The notes under the pieces: generated by a model | Seen by the model: only the letters and a program-made list of their open reading frames with translations | The model's database searches: none | What the model was told of the DNA's origin: nothing | Source of the DNA: Haloechinothrix_A salitolerans | Lineage (GTDB): Bacteria > Actinomycetota > Actinomycetes > Mycobacteriales > Pseudonocardiaceae | DNA length: 64,000 nt | Direction: 5' to 3' (one strand) | Assembly (NCBI RefSeq): GCF_039544105.1 | Contig: NZ_BAABLA010000022.1 | Part shown: positions 26,173 to 34,957 of the stretch, piece by piece | How positions within the stretch are numbered: position 1 is the first letter of the stretch | Layout: the number at the start of each line of letters is the position of its first letter | Made by a program: the position numbers and the translations under genes

Positions 26173-26730
26173 ATGAACCTGGAATGGATCGAGGTCACCG
26201 GCGGAGTCTGCGCCTTCGGGGACGACGCCCGCCCTATCCAGGTCGCCACTTTGTTGTGGACGCGCACCCCGATCGCCTACGGACACCTGCCGAGCGAGCA
26301 CCCTGGCCTCGGGCCGCGGTTCCCCGTCGCCGAGATCAGCCACGCCGAGGCGACCGAGATCGCCAGCCGATTGGGCGGGCGGTTGCCACGCTCGGCGGAG
26401 TGGGAGTGGATGGCCGCCGGAGCTGACCGCCGACGCTGGCCGTGGGGCAACGCACCGTGGCAGGCGGCGTTCGCGAACCTGCGCGACTCCGGGCACGGCA
26501 CGGTCACCACGGTCGACACCCACCCTGACGGTGCCACACCCGAGGGCCTGCTCGATGTCGCGGGCAACGTGTGGGAGTGGACCGCCAGCACCGCGATGAG
26601 CGACGGAGTCATCATCCGTGGCGGTTCCTATGCCGCGCCACCGCTGTATGCGCAGTGCACGTTCCTCAACGCCGCGCCCGCTGAACTGCGCTCGCGCGGC
26701 ATCGGCCTGCGGGTGGTGCGCGAACCATGA
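26173..26730 (+). CDS. Compact FGE/SUMF1-like (C-type lectin fold) protein
   Basis: A 185-residue member of the formylglycine-generating enzyme superfamily. Seen: RLPRSAEWEWMAAG, WPWGN, GLLDVAGNVWEWT, IRGGSY and GIGLRVVR, the family landmarks in order. It is much shorter than catalytic FGEs, missing the N-terminal strands, and I see no FGE-type active-site Cys pair. It starts 3 bp after the RT. This fold also serves as target protein in diversity-generating retroelements, but no template repeat was found here. Confidence 0.85.
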   Translation: MNLEWIEVTGGVCAFGDDARPIQVATLLWTRTPIAYGHLPSEHPGLGPRFPVAEISHAEATEIASRLGGRLPRSAEWEWMAAGADRRRWPWGNAPWQAAFANLRDSGHGTVTTVDTHPDGATPEGLLDVAGNVWEWTASTAMSDGVIIRGGSYAAPPLYAQCTFLNAAPAELRSRGIGLRVVREP

Positions 26731-27215
26731 CCCTTCGGCCGCCCAGCACGCGCTTCCTCGCGCCCGACCAGGGTTTGATCATCCTCAACTGTTCGCGGGA
26801 GAAGCTCGTCACCAGCGCCCCGGTTGCGGCGCTTGATCTCTACCAGGGCGCGTGCGTTCCGCAGGCGCGTGATCACTTCGCCGCAGATCCTGCTCGCCGA
26901 GCCCGTATCCGGATCCTCTCGGCCGCGCACGGCCTGCTGCGTCCCGAGAAGGCGATCAGCACCTACGACCACCGGCTCACGAACCGGGTCGACGCCGTGC
27001 GTCTGCACGAGCGGACGGTCTCCGGGCAACTGGACGCCGAATTGGCGGAGACACCGTCGTTGCGGCACATGCTGATCGTGGTCGAGCCGTTGTACCTGCT
27101 CGCCCTGCAGCGCGTGTTCGACCACCTCGACCGGCTCGATCAGATCGCGATCATCCCGGACCCGTGGGGATGGTGGGACGGGTTGACCTACCTCCACCAC
27201 TGGGGGTGGGCGTGA
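26727..27215 (+). CDS. DUF6884-like protein
   Basis: A 162-residue protein. IILNCSREKL near the N-terminus, ALDLYQGACVPQAR and IRILSAAHGLLRPEKAISTY match my recollection of DUF6884/YaaA-like proteins, whose biochemistry is not known to me with certainty. The ATG overlaps the FGE-like gene (ATGA) and the stop overlaps the glycosyltransferase (GTGA). The family tie is by motif memory only. Confidence 0.65.
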   Translation: MTLRPPSTRFLAPDQGLIILNCSREKLVTSAPVAALDLYQGACVPQARDHFAADPARRARIRILSAAHGLLRPEKAISTYDHRLTNRVDAVRLHERTVSGQLDAELAETPSLRHMLIVVEPLYLLALQRVFDHLDRLDQIAIIPDPWGWWDGLTYLHHWGWA

Positions 27216-28252
27216 CCACGCTGCACGAGGAACTGTTGCGCCGCAACAATTTCCACACCAGCAGCACTCGCAGCTGGGAAGCCATATCCGGGATCGGGTG
27301 GCACGAGCCCACGCCGTCGGAGCTTTCACTGGCCGCCGTGCGCACCCTGTCGGTCGTCGTCCCGGCCTACAACGTCAGCTACTGCCTGCCGGCCGTGCTC
27401 GACGCCTTGGAAGGCCAGCACCATCGGCACGGGTTCGAGGTCATCGTCGTCGACGACGCCAGCACGGACACCACGGCTGCCATCGCTGCCCGACACCCGG
27501 TCGTCACCACCGTCCTGCGGCTCCCAGAACGCGCGGGCGGGGCCACCGCACGCAACCTCGGCACCGCGCTCGCCCGCGGGCAAACGGTCCTCTACCTCGA
27601 CGCCGACATGGTCCTGCCCCCACACGTGATCACCGACATCACCGCCCGCGCCACCGACACCACGGTGCTCGTCGGCTTCCGCCACAACCTGCCCTACGAC
27701 CTGCACCAGGGCGGACGCGGCGTCTTGGCCGAGCATCCCCAACTCGGCGCAGACCATCGGGTCGTATGGCGGCCACCGGTCGGCCGCCCGTTGCTCTACA
27801 CCGGCGTCACGCTGACCGAGCGCCTGGACGGCCGTCCGCTGGACCACACCCACGACTTCGTCGACCTCGGCTACGGCCAGCGCTATGTCGACTGGGACCT
27901 GCCCCGCATGGTCGTCACCTGCCTCGTCGCCGTTCCACGCGCCGCCGTCCTCAACGTCGGAGGGTTCGATCCCGAGTTCGGACGGATCGGCTGGGGCATG
28001 GAAGACACGTACCTCGGCGCGTGTCTGATCGCGAGCGGGCTGCTGGTGATCCCGCTGCGGCAAGTCGTCGGGTTCCACCTCGATCCACCGGACGCGGAAC
28101 AGCAATGGCAACGCAAGCTCGCCACCTGGCCCGGCACCCTCGCCCGCTACTGGGACCTGATGCGACGGCCCGCCCCGACCGGCCGCACCCACTCGTTCAT
28201 CGCCGAGGTAAGCGAGCTGCTGCGCACCTGCGAGGTGCTGCGACCCCACTAG
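27212..28252 (+). CDS. Glycosyltransferase, GT2 (GT-A fold)
   Basis: A 346-residue glycosyltransferase. SVVVPAYNVSYCLPAVLDAL begins the GT-A domain at about 48; VIVVDDAST and the metal-binding YLDADM are present, and GWGMEDTYLG resembles the ED acceptor-site motif of GT2/GT27-like enzymes. No membrane helix, so the acceptor is cytosolic. GTG 27212 overlaps the previous stop. Sugar and acceptor are unknown. Confidence 0.88.
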   Translation: MTTLHEELLRRNNFHTSSTRSWEAISGIGWHEPTPSELSLAAVRTLSVVVPAYNVSYCLPAVLDALEGQHHRHGFEVIVVDDASTDTTAAIAARHPVVTTVLRLPERAGGATARNLGTALARGQTVLYLDADMVLPPHVITDITARATDTTVLVGFRHNLPYDLHQGGRGVLAEHPQLGADHRVVWRPPVGRPLLYTGVTLTERLDGRPLDHTHDFVDLGYGQRYVDWDLPRMVVTCLVAVPRAAVLNVGGFDPEFGRIGWGMEDTYLGACLIASGLLVIPLRQVVGFHLDPPDAEQQWQRKLATWPGTLARYWDLMRRPAPTGRTHSFIAEVSELLRTCEVLRPH

Positions 28253-28319
28253 CGCCAGCGACGGACCCCTGCATCGAAAGCCGCCACGACGACAACGACG
28301 AGAAGGAAGACACTGCCCG

Positions 28320-28634
28320 ATGATCGACCCGATCTCCCTCGCGGTCGGCGCTGGCCTGTTCGCCACAGGGCTGCTGGCCGGCAAGCTGACTCGCCGCCGC
28401 GCACCCGCAGACACCACGCCGAAACCGTTGTGCGGCTGCTCGCATGGGCTGGAACAGCACGACCCTGACACCAACGAGTGCCACGGCCAGATCCTGCACA
28501 AGGATGCGCGCACCGAGGACGGTACCTGGATCGGAAACCAGTGGGTGCCTTGTACCTGCCGCCAGTACGTCGGCCCGAAGCCGTTCGAGGAGCTGTACGC
28601 CCCGCCGATGCTGCCACCGCAGGACACGCTGTGA
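28320..28634 (+). CDS. Small membrane-anchored Cys/His protein
   Basis: A 104-residue protein. One N-terminal helix (SLAVGAGLFATGLLAG) precedes a domain with CGCSHGLEQH, ECHG and PCTCR: five Cys and two or three His that could bind zinc. It overlaps the radical SAM gene by GTGA. Function unknown. Confidence 0.65.
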   Translation: MIDPISLAVGAGLFATGLLAGKLTRRRAPADTTPKPLCGCSHGLEQHDPDTNECHGQILHKDARTEDGTWIGNQWVPCTCRQYVGPKPFEELYAPPMLPPQDTL

Positions 28635-29599
28635 TCGGGCGACGTACCGCCATGACGCGGACCTTCACGGCGCGGACACACGGTACCGGGTTCGTCGTCC
28701 ATGACCCGCTGACCGGGCTAACCCACCGCACTGGTGCCGAACTCGCCTCCGGCCGGATCCGGCTGTCCGACGACGCCCTCTTCTCCTGGCCCGAGATCCA
28801 CCCGGCGGCCTTGCACGCCGACGTACCGATCAGCGTGTGCTGGTCGCCCTTGGTGCGCTGTAACCTCGCCTGCCCCCACTGCCTGGACGACAAGTCCGTG
28901 CCCGAACTGGCCCGACCCGACCGGCACCGCATCGCGCGGCTGGTCGCCGAGTCCGCGATCCTGGGCGTGGACATCTCCGGTGGCGAACCACTGCTGCTGC
29001 GCGAACTGCCCGAGCTGATCGACGTACTCGTCGCGGGCGGCTGCGCGGTCAGCGTCACCACCAACGGAACGCACCTGGTCCGCCGTGCCGAAGCCCTAGC
29101 GTCCCGCGTGGACGCCGTGCGGGTCAGTCTCGACGGCCCGGACGCCGAACGCCACGACCGCTGGCGCGGCGCGGGCAGTTTCGAGCGCGCCGTCGCCGGA
29201 ATCCGCGCAGCGGTCGCCCACGGCATCCCAACCCAGATCCAGACCGTGCTTCTGCGCTCCACCGCGCGGGCCAGCGTCCGGCCGCTGGTCGAGTTGGCCG
29301 CCGCGCTCGGTGTGCACGGGGTGACCTTCCTGCAGATGCTCCCCATCGGAGAAGGTGCCGCACTGGCCAGCACCGAGCAGTTGACCGACGACGAGGCCAC
29401 CGACCTCCTTGCCGAGCTGAGCGCCACGTCGGCCGTACCCGTACGCCTGCGCACTCGCGAAGCAGCCGGGGGTTTCACCGTGATCCGAGCCGACGGCCAG
29501 GTGTGGCGCAATCAGCCGGACGCGCAGGCCATCAGCTCCCTGCGCCCGCTGCTTTGGGTCAACGACCTCGCACTGACTGCGAGGGACGGCTCGGCATGA
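28631..29599 (+). CDS. Radical SAM protein
   Basis: About 322 residues. The [4Fe-4S] motif CNLACPHC (CxxxCxxC) and SGGEPLLL for SAM binding are intact; TTNGTHL and VRVSLDG follow the usual strand pattern. No extra Cys cluster (SPASM) exists at the C-terminus. The start is GTG 28631 or ATG 28652. The sequence resembles peptide- or cofactor-modifying radical SAM enzymes; the tiny ORF right behind it is a candidate substrate, without proof. Confidence 0.88.
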   Translation: MIGRRTAMTRTFTARTHGTGFVVHDPLTGLTHRTGAELASGRIRLSDDALFSWPEIHPAALHADVPISVCWSPLVRCNLACPHCLDDKSVPELARPDRHRIARLVAESAILGVDISGGEPLLLRELPELIDVLVAGGCAVSVTTNGTHLVRRAEALASRVDAVRVSLDGPDAERHDRWRGAGSFERAVAGIRAAVAHGIPTQIQTVLLRSTARASVRPLVELAAALGVHGVTFLQMLPIGEGAALASTEQLTDDEATDLLAELSATSAVPVRLRTREAAGGFTVIRADGQVWRNQPDAQAISSLRPLLWVNDLALTARDGSA

Positions 29600-29670
29600 A
29601 CGACTCCTCGAACCGCTCCGGCGTAGCCCGGCTGAAAGCACGCATCGCATTGCAGGAGGAAGGGCGATGA
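29596..29670 (+). CDS. Tiny ORF wedged between radical SAM and XRE genes
   Basis: Twenty-four codons starting MNDSSNRSGVARLKARIALQ. Its ATG overlaps the radical SAM stop and its stop overlaps the next ATG, both as ATGA. This exact nesting suggests it is translated, if only to couple the two genes. No cysteine; Ser and Arg are frequent. Confidence 0.35.
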   Translation: MNDSSNRSGVARLKARIALQEEGR

Positions 29671-30164
29671 ACACGCCGACGAGCGAACAACTCGAGCAGT
29701 TCGCGCGGGTGCTGGGAGACCTGCTGCGGACCGCCCGGAAAGAACGCGGCTGGACCCGCAAGCAGATGCGCGCCGAAATGGGCGCTGACGACGAGGACGA
29801 GCTGTCCCTGCAAACCCTCGCCACCTACGAACTCGGCACACGCCGCATATCCGTCGAGCGGCTGGTCGAACTGTGCGCCGTGCTGAAGCAGCGGCCCGAC
29901 GAGCTGTTGCTCCGCGCGACCACCCTCGCGTTCGGCAGCGATCACGACGGTCGCGTCAAGGTCGACCTGTCGGCCCTCGCTCATACGACCGACCCCCGAC
30001 TGCAGCCCCTCCAGCGATGGGCGACGGTCCGAGCCCGCCAATGCCCGGTCGGACGTACCCCCGTCGAAGAACTGGACGCCCACGCACTGACGGCACTTGC
30101 CGGGATCGCCGGATCTCCCATGTACGACCTCGTGCAAGCCCTGCGTGAGCTCCAAGGCGCATAG
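29667..30164 (+). CDS. XRE-type HTH regulator (small)
   Basis: A 165-residue protein with an HTH at about 20-75 (LRTARKERGWTRKQMRAEMG then LATYELGTRRISVERLVEL). The C-terminal 90 residues have no recognised domain. It differs from the four TPR regulators in the window and is inside the operon, so it may autoregulate. A GGAGGA site precedes ATG 29667. Confidence 0.8.
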   Translation: MNTPTSEQLEQFARVLGDLLRTARKERGWTRKQMRAEMGADDEDELSLQTLATYELGTRRISVERLVELCAVLKQRPDELLLRATTLAFGSDHDGRVKVDLSALAHTTDPRLQPLQRWATVRARQCPVGRTPVEELDAHALTALAGIAGSPMYDLVQALRELQGA

Positions 30165-30221
30165 GACCTGCGATCGCCTCACTGACGCGACATCCCTTGC
30201 CCCTCAAAGAATGGACCACGA

Positions 30222-30785
30222 ATGACCACTGCACGCCGCGTCTTCGAGCACCACCAGATCTGGCGCTTGACTCCCGACTCGCTCCGCGAGGCCACGACCC
30301 TGTTGGTTGGCGCGATCCTGCGCGATCACCAGTCGGTCGAGCACGTCATCGGCATCGCCAACGGCGGCGTCGCGCCCGCCCGCATGATCGCCTCCACGCT
30401 CGGGGTGAAAGCCCGCATGGTCCATGCCCGCCACAACACCGGCGACGCGACCTATCAGCAGGCCACGGGCAAGGTGACGCTCGACCTTGATCCGCTGACA
30501 CGCGCCTTGAACGGGCAACGAATGAAGGGCCGGGTGCTGCTAGTGGACGACATCTGCGGCAGCGGCGCCACCCTCCGCCGCCTCCGACACGACCTCACGC
30601 CCTTGCTCAGCCCGAGCGCGGAGCTCCTGACCGCAGTCCTGTGCCTCAACACCGGGGCGGCAACGCTGCCCGACTACTCGATCTGGACCGTCTCGGACTG
30701 GGTCGTCTTTCCCTGGGAAAAGCCGCCCGCCGACCAGGACACCACCCCTCTGCCACGCCCGGAGGAGGCGCTCTGCCATGCCTAG
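30222..30785 (+). CDS. Phosphoribosyltransferase-family protein
   Basis: A 187-residue type I PRTase. The PRPP loop VLLVDDICGSGATL is intact and IGIANGGVAPARMIA is the PPi-loop region. It resembles xanthine/hypoxanthine PRTases. In an operon with queC it might ribosylate a deazapurine base, but nucleobase specificity cannot be read from the sequence. Confidence 0.85.
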   Translation: MTTARRVFEHHQIWRLTPDSLREATTLLVGAILRDHQSVEHVIGIANGGVAPARMIASTLGVKARMVHARHNTGDATYQQATGKVTLDLDPLTRALNGQRMKGRVLLVDDICGSGATLRRLRHDLTPLLSPSAELLTAVLCLNTGAATLPDYSIWTVSDWVVFPWEKPPADQDTTPLPRPEEALCHA

Positions 30786-31899
30786 CCCGCCTCCGCTGAC
30801 CATCGCGTTCGTCCTGGCCTCCTACACTCCGAACGCGCCGGCCGGGATCGAACGAGCCACCGCCGCCTTCGCCCACGGACTGCGCCAGCTCGGCCACCGC
30901 AGCCTCATCCTGACCGCCGCCCCGATAACCACCCCTGACGACGACGTGGTGAGGGTGTGTTCGGTGGGCGTCGACTTCCCCTGCGACGACGATGAACTCC
31001 GCGACGCGATCAGCACCCACGGCCAGGACGCCCTGCTCGCCGCCGAACTGTGCGAGCTGTACCGCAAGCACCGGGTCGACGTCGCCGTCTACACCGACGG
31101 CTTGTGGGGCCTCGGCAGAGCCGCGCCGGTCAGCCGGGCGCGTTCGGTACTGGCCATGCACGTCGTCGGCCACGACCACGATCTCCAGCCCGCCCTGGAC
31201 CGCGCCGACCTGGTGATCGCGCCGTCCCCGACGGTGCTCGACCAGGCACACGATCGCGGCTACGACACTGACCGTTGGCAGATCGTGCCCAACGCCCTGC
31301 TCCACGACCACGCACCGCCACCCGACTCACGACGGGAAGCCCTGCGTCGGCACGGCCCGATCCGGATCCTGGCCCGGCTCGGGCCGGAGAAGAACATCCG
31401 GGCCTTGCTGGACGCCGGGCGCCTGGTCGACCGGACGATCGAGGTGATCGTCGGCGAGGCCGGATTCGAGATCGCCGCCGGCGGCCAGGCGGCCGAACTC
31501 GAAAAGGCCCGCTACTCCGCGGCCCACCTCAAGCTCGGCACCATCCACGGCGGCGGCCTGACCTGGGACCAGGTGCCGTCCTGGCTCGCGCAGGCCGCGG
31601 TGGTGATCGTGCCCTCGCTGCGCGAGACCTTCGGGCTGGTCGCGCTCGAGGCGATGAGCGTCGGCACCCCGGTGGTCGCCTTCGACGTAGGCAACCTTCC
31701 CGCCCTGGTCGGCACCGGCGACGGGGCCGGTGGGGTGATCGTCCCCCGATCGTGGGGCGAGCACGGCCTGTGGCGCGCCGCCGAGCGACTGCTCGAAGAT
31801 CCGATACGCTACGCCGAACTATCCAGGGCTGCGTACTACCGCTCGCGGGACTATCTGCCCACCACAGTCGCCGAGACATTCGTAAAGGCGGTGCGGTGA
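30778..31899 (+). CDS. Glycosyltransferase, GT4 (GT-B fold)
   Basis: A 373-residue enzyme. N-terminal FVLASYTPNAPAGIERATAA, then IVPNALLHDH, ILARLGPEKNI and the donor-site segment VPSLRETFGLVALEAMSVGT, typical of GT4. It overlaps the PRTase gene by 8 bp and the exonuclease gene by TGATG. Together with the GT2 and PIG-L genes it suggests assembly and trimming of a sugar-bearing product. Confidence 0.88.
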   Translation: MPSPPPLTIAFVLASYTPNAPAGIERATAAFAHGLRQLGHRSLILTAAPITTPDDDVVRVCSVGVDFPCDDDELRDAISTHGQDALLAAELCELYRKHRVDVAVYTDGLWGLGRAAPVSRARSVLAMHVVGHDHDLQPALDRADLVIAPSPTVLDQAHDRGYDTDRWQIVPNALLHDHAPPPDSRREALRRHGPIRILARLGPEKNIRALLDAGRLVDRTIEVIVGEAGFEIAAGGQAAELEKARYSAAHLKLGTIHGGGLTWDQVPSWLAQAAVVIVPSLRETFGLVALEAMSVGTPVVAFDVGNLPALVGTGDGAGGVIVPRSWGEHGLWRAAERLLEDPIRYAELSRAAYYRSRDYLPTTVAETFVKAVR

Positions 31900-32756
31900 T
31901 GCCTGCTGGCGTCCCTTTGCTCCTGGTTGACGGTCACAACCTCCTCTGGCGCGCGGCGTTCGGATTCCCCGCGGCGATCCTCTCCCGCGACAAGACTCGC
32001 GACCTCACCGCGGAGTTCGGGTTCTTCGCCCTCCTGCGCGTCGCCATCCGCGAAGAACTGCCCGAGCCACCCGAGGTGCTCGTGGTCTTCGACGGCGAGC
32101 ACGGTGCCGCCGAGCGCAAGGACAGCGATGCCGACTACAAGGCCAACCGCGTCCTCGACGAAGCCGCGCTCAAACCCTTGCGCGCGATCCCGCACGTCCA
32201 GCGAGCGCTGACCGACTACGGCATCGCCTGGATCGAGATCGACACCGCCGAAGCCGACGACGTGATCGCCACCCTCGTCAAGGTCACCCGCAATCAGGAC
32301 CCCGAGCGGCATGTGCGGATCATGTCCGGCGACCGCGACTTCTACCAACTCGTCGACGACCGGGTCCACGCACTCAACACCGTGATGAAACGCGGCCGAC
32401 GACACATCGGCCCGGCCGAGGTCGCCGACCGTTACGGCGTTACACCGGACCAGTGGCCCGACTTCTGCGCGCTGAAGGGCGACTCCGCCGACAACATCCC
32501 CGGCGTGAAGGGAATCGGTGAAGGCACGGCCGCCAAGCTCCTGGCCGGCGGGCTGCACCTCGACCAGCTTCTCGCCTCCGGACGACTGACCGGGGCGAAG
32601 AAGACCAAGGTCACCGACGTCTGGGAGCAGGTGCTCGCCTGGCGCGACCTCATCCGGATGCGCACCGACCTTGACCTCCCACACCACCCGACCGGCCACC
32701 CCACGCGCGAGCTGCCCAAGCCGGCCGACGTCATCGAGAAACTCGGACTCTGGTGA
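31899..32756 (+). CDS. 5'-3' exonuclease (FEN/PIN-H3TH family)
   Basis: A 285-residue nuclease like the N-terminal domain of DNA polymerase I. Metal-binding Asp motifs: LLVDGHNLLWR, VFDGEHG, EADDVIATL, SGDRDFYQL; the helix-three-turn-helix is GDSADNIPGVKGIGEGTA. It would cut flap or 5'-ended DNA/RNA. ATG 31899 overlaps the GT4 stop. Sharing an operon with a reverse transcriptase hints at a nucleic-acid function. Confidence 0.9.
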   Translation: MPAGVPLLLVDGHNLLWRAAFGFPAAILSRDKTRDLTAEFGFFALLRVAIREELPEPPEVLVVFDGEHGAAERKDSDADYKANRVLDEAALKPLRAIPHVQRALTDYGIAWIEIDTAEADDVIATLVKVTRNQDPERHVRIMSGDRDFYQLVDDRVHALNTVMKRGRRHIGPAEVADRYGVTPDQWPDFCALKGDSADNIPGVKGIGEGTAAKLLAGGLHLDQLLASGRLTGAKKTKVTDVWEQVLAWRDLIRMRTDLDLPHHPTGHPTRELPKPADVIEKLGLW

Positions 32757-33385
32757 CCGCCCCGCCGTTCACCGCTCCGGCGTCCGTGCTGACCGTGATG
32801 GCACACCCCGACGACGCCGAACTCTGGGCGGGCGGAACACTCGCCCGTTGTTCCGCCTCCGGGGCCGCCGTCACCGTCGCGATCCCGCATCACCCCGAAC
32901 CAGTGCGGGATGCCGAAGCAGCGGCCGGAGCGGCGATCCTGGGGGCCAAGCTGTACCAGTACGACCAACCCACGGCGACGGCCCTGCGTGAACTCCTACT
33001 CGCCGTCCGGCCCGAGATCGTCATCACCCACCCCCTCCGCGACGTTCACCCCGACCACCGGAATCTGGCGGAAACGCTCGTCGCCGCCCTGCCCGACGTC
33101 GTCATCGCCACCGGCCACCCACGCCGCGTCTACACCGCCGACACTTACAACAGCCTCACCGCCGACGGCCCCGTACCCGCACACACCACCATCGACATCA
33201 CCCACTCCTACGAGATCAAGAAGCGCGCGCTCGCGGCCCACACCTCGCAGCCGATCACCGACCACTTCGGTCCCATGGCCGAGACCCTCGCCCGGCTCTG
33301 GGGCTCCCGAATCGGAGTGCGTTACGCGGAGAACTTCGTACCGGTTCCCATCCTCGGACGCCTCCCAGCGGCGTCGACATTGTGA
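32753..33385 (+). CDS. PIG-L family deacetylase
   Basis: A 210-residue LmbE/PIG-L zinc hydrolase. AHPDDAEL and HPLRDVHPDHR hold the zinc ligands and catalytic Asp. Family members deacetylate GlcNAc-type sugars. GTG 32753 overlaps the exonuclease stop. Last gene of the queC/RT operon. Confidence 0.9.
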   Translation: MTAPPFTAPASVLTVMAHPDDAELWAGGTLARCSASGAAVTVAIPHHPEPVRDAEAAAGAAILGAKLYQYDQPTATALRELLLAVRPEIVITHPLRDVHPDHRNLAETLVAALPDVVIATGHPRRVYTADTYNSLTADGPVPAHTTIDITHSYEIKKRALAAHTSQPITDHFGPMAETLARLWGSRIGVRYAENFVPVPILGRLPAASTL

Positions 33386-33481
33386 CCAGGCTCCGATCGA
33401 GGGACGCCGCGCAGACCCTGTGACCTGCGCATACGTGAGATGTCGTTACGATGCGACGGTGACTGACGAGGTGGTCTGCTG

Positions 33482-34870
33482 ATGGTCGACTCGGTGAGTC
33501 CGCTGGCCGCGTACCGCCTGGCTGCTGGCTTCACGCAGGAGAGCCTCGCCGAGCAGCTGAGTATCGACCGCGGCACCATCGGCCGATGGGAACGGGGTAC
33601 CCAAGCACCCCAGCCATGGCAACGACCGGACCTCGCGACAAGCCTGCGGATCTCCCTCGCTGAACTCGACGACATCCTGCACCGGACGAAACACCAGACC
33701 GACTCCAGATCAACCACCCCGACGTCGAACAAGACCGCTTCAGCTGACGTACGGCGCAGCCAGCAGGAGTGGCTCCACGTGCGGAACGCGCCAGGGGTGC
33801 GAGGTCGCGAGCTGACCGAGCTGGCCGCGTGGCTCTATCCGGAATCACAACGGGCACCCGGCGGCCACGTACTCGCCGGCCCCGGCTGGCTGCTCGAGCA
33901 GCCAGTTCCCTTGGAATCGGTGCGGCTGGCGTGGTCAGACCAGCAGCGGCCGACTCGCCCATTGCGATCCTTGGAGCACGTCCTGCCGCTGACTGAGCGG
34001 GGCGAGCTGTACGCGGGCTACAGCCGAGCGGTGCGGGACCTCGTCCGACCACGGCTGCTGGAGAACCGGCTGAGCTACCGGCTACTTGGCCTGCAGTCCG
34101 ATCACGGACTGGCGATGAGCTTCGGGACCACCACCTTCTTCGAGGTGTTCGACGTCAAGCAAGCCCTCGCGCACGAGTTCAAGGCTGCGTGGCTGGCCTC
34201 GAACCGCTCAGTGCCCGGCTGGAACGCTCTTCCCCTGCGCGCGGCGATCGGTGATCCTTTCGACCCTCAGCAGCTGCTGATGTCGCCGGGGATCAGCACG
34301 CTGACCATCCGGCGTGACAGGTCGGACGGTCAGCACCGGTTCGTGCTGCACGAGCGCGACGGCGGAAAGGTCGCGGACGGCGGCGGCCTGTGCCACGTGA
34401 TGCCAGCCGGTGAATTCCAGCCGTCCTCGGTCGATCTGGCCGACGTGCGCAACGACTTCTCGTTGTGGCGCAACATCATGCGCGAGTTCTCCGAGGAGTT
34501 CCTCGGAAACCCCGAGCACGACGGCTCTACCTCCCGACCGATCGACTACGCACACGAGGAGCCCTTCCGATCATTCGATCGAGCACGCGCCGAGGGTGGG
34601 CTTCGACTCTGGCACTACGGCCTGGCGATGGAGCCCTTGGAGCTCGGGGCCGTCCAGATGACCGTGGCCGTGGTCGACGACGTGGTATTCGACCGACTGT
34701 TCGCCGACCTCGTGGACACCAACGACGAGGGACGGGTGATCGGCCGCGGCGGGCGAACCGACATGCCGTTCACAGCGGAGGCCATCGACCGGCTTGGCCC
34801 CCGGTTGTCAGCCAGTGCACTCACCTTGCTCCGCTTGGGCTGGCGTGATCGAGAACAACTACTTGGGTGA
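33482..34870 (+). CDS. XRE regulator with Nudix-like C-terminal region
   Basis: A 462-residue protein. HTH at 8-50 (LAAGFTQESLAEQLSIDRGT) of the same type as the TPR regulators. The C-terminal domain has no TPR; around 300-345 it reads CHVMPAGEFQPSS then MREFSEEFLG, which fits the second half (REFxEE) of a Nudix box. It could bind or cleave a nucleotide ligand. It follows the operon by 97 bp. Confidence 0.8.
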   Translation: MVDSVSPLAAYRLAAGFTQESLAEQLSIDRGTIGRWERGTQAPQPWQRPDLATSLRISLAELDDILHRTKHQTDSRSTTPTSNKTASADVRRSQQEWLHVRNAPGVRGRELTELAAWLYPESQRAPGGHVLAGPGWLLEQPVPLESVRLAWSDQQRPTRPLRSLEHVLPLTERGELYAGYSRAVRDLVRPRLLENRLSYRLLGLQSDHGLAMSFGTTTFFEVFDVKQALAHEFKAAWLASNRSVPGWNALPLRAAIGDPFDPQQLLMSPGISTLTIRRDRSDGQHRFVLHERDGGKVADGGGLCHVMPAGEFQPSSVDLADVRNDFSLWRNIMREFSEEFLGNPEHDGSTSRPIDYAHEEPFRSFDRARAEGGLRLWHYGLAMEPLELGAVQMTVAVVDDVVFDRLFADLVDTNDEGRVIGRGGRTDMPFTAEAIDRLGPRLSASALTLLRLGWRDREQLLG

Positions 34871-34957
34871 TTGAGGCACGCTGCTCTACATTGGACGGTC
34901 GATGACGGCGTGCGCGACGACAACGGAAAGCCGAACCGTCGCAGTACAAGCGCCTCG

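Noticed and set aside
25183..26730. A complete diversity-generating retroelement
   Set aside because: RT lacks the SQ-type motif, no accessory protein and no template repeat were found. The only similar sequence, at 25200-25280, is a weak match and not adenine-rich.
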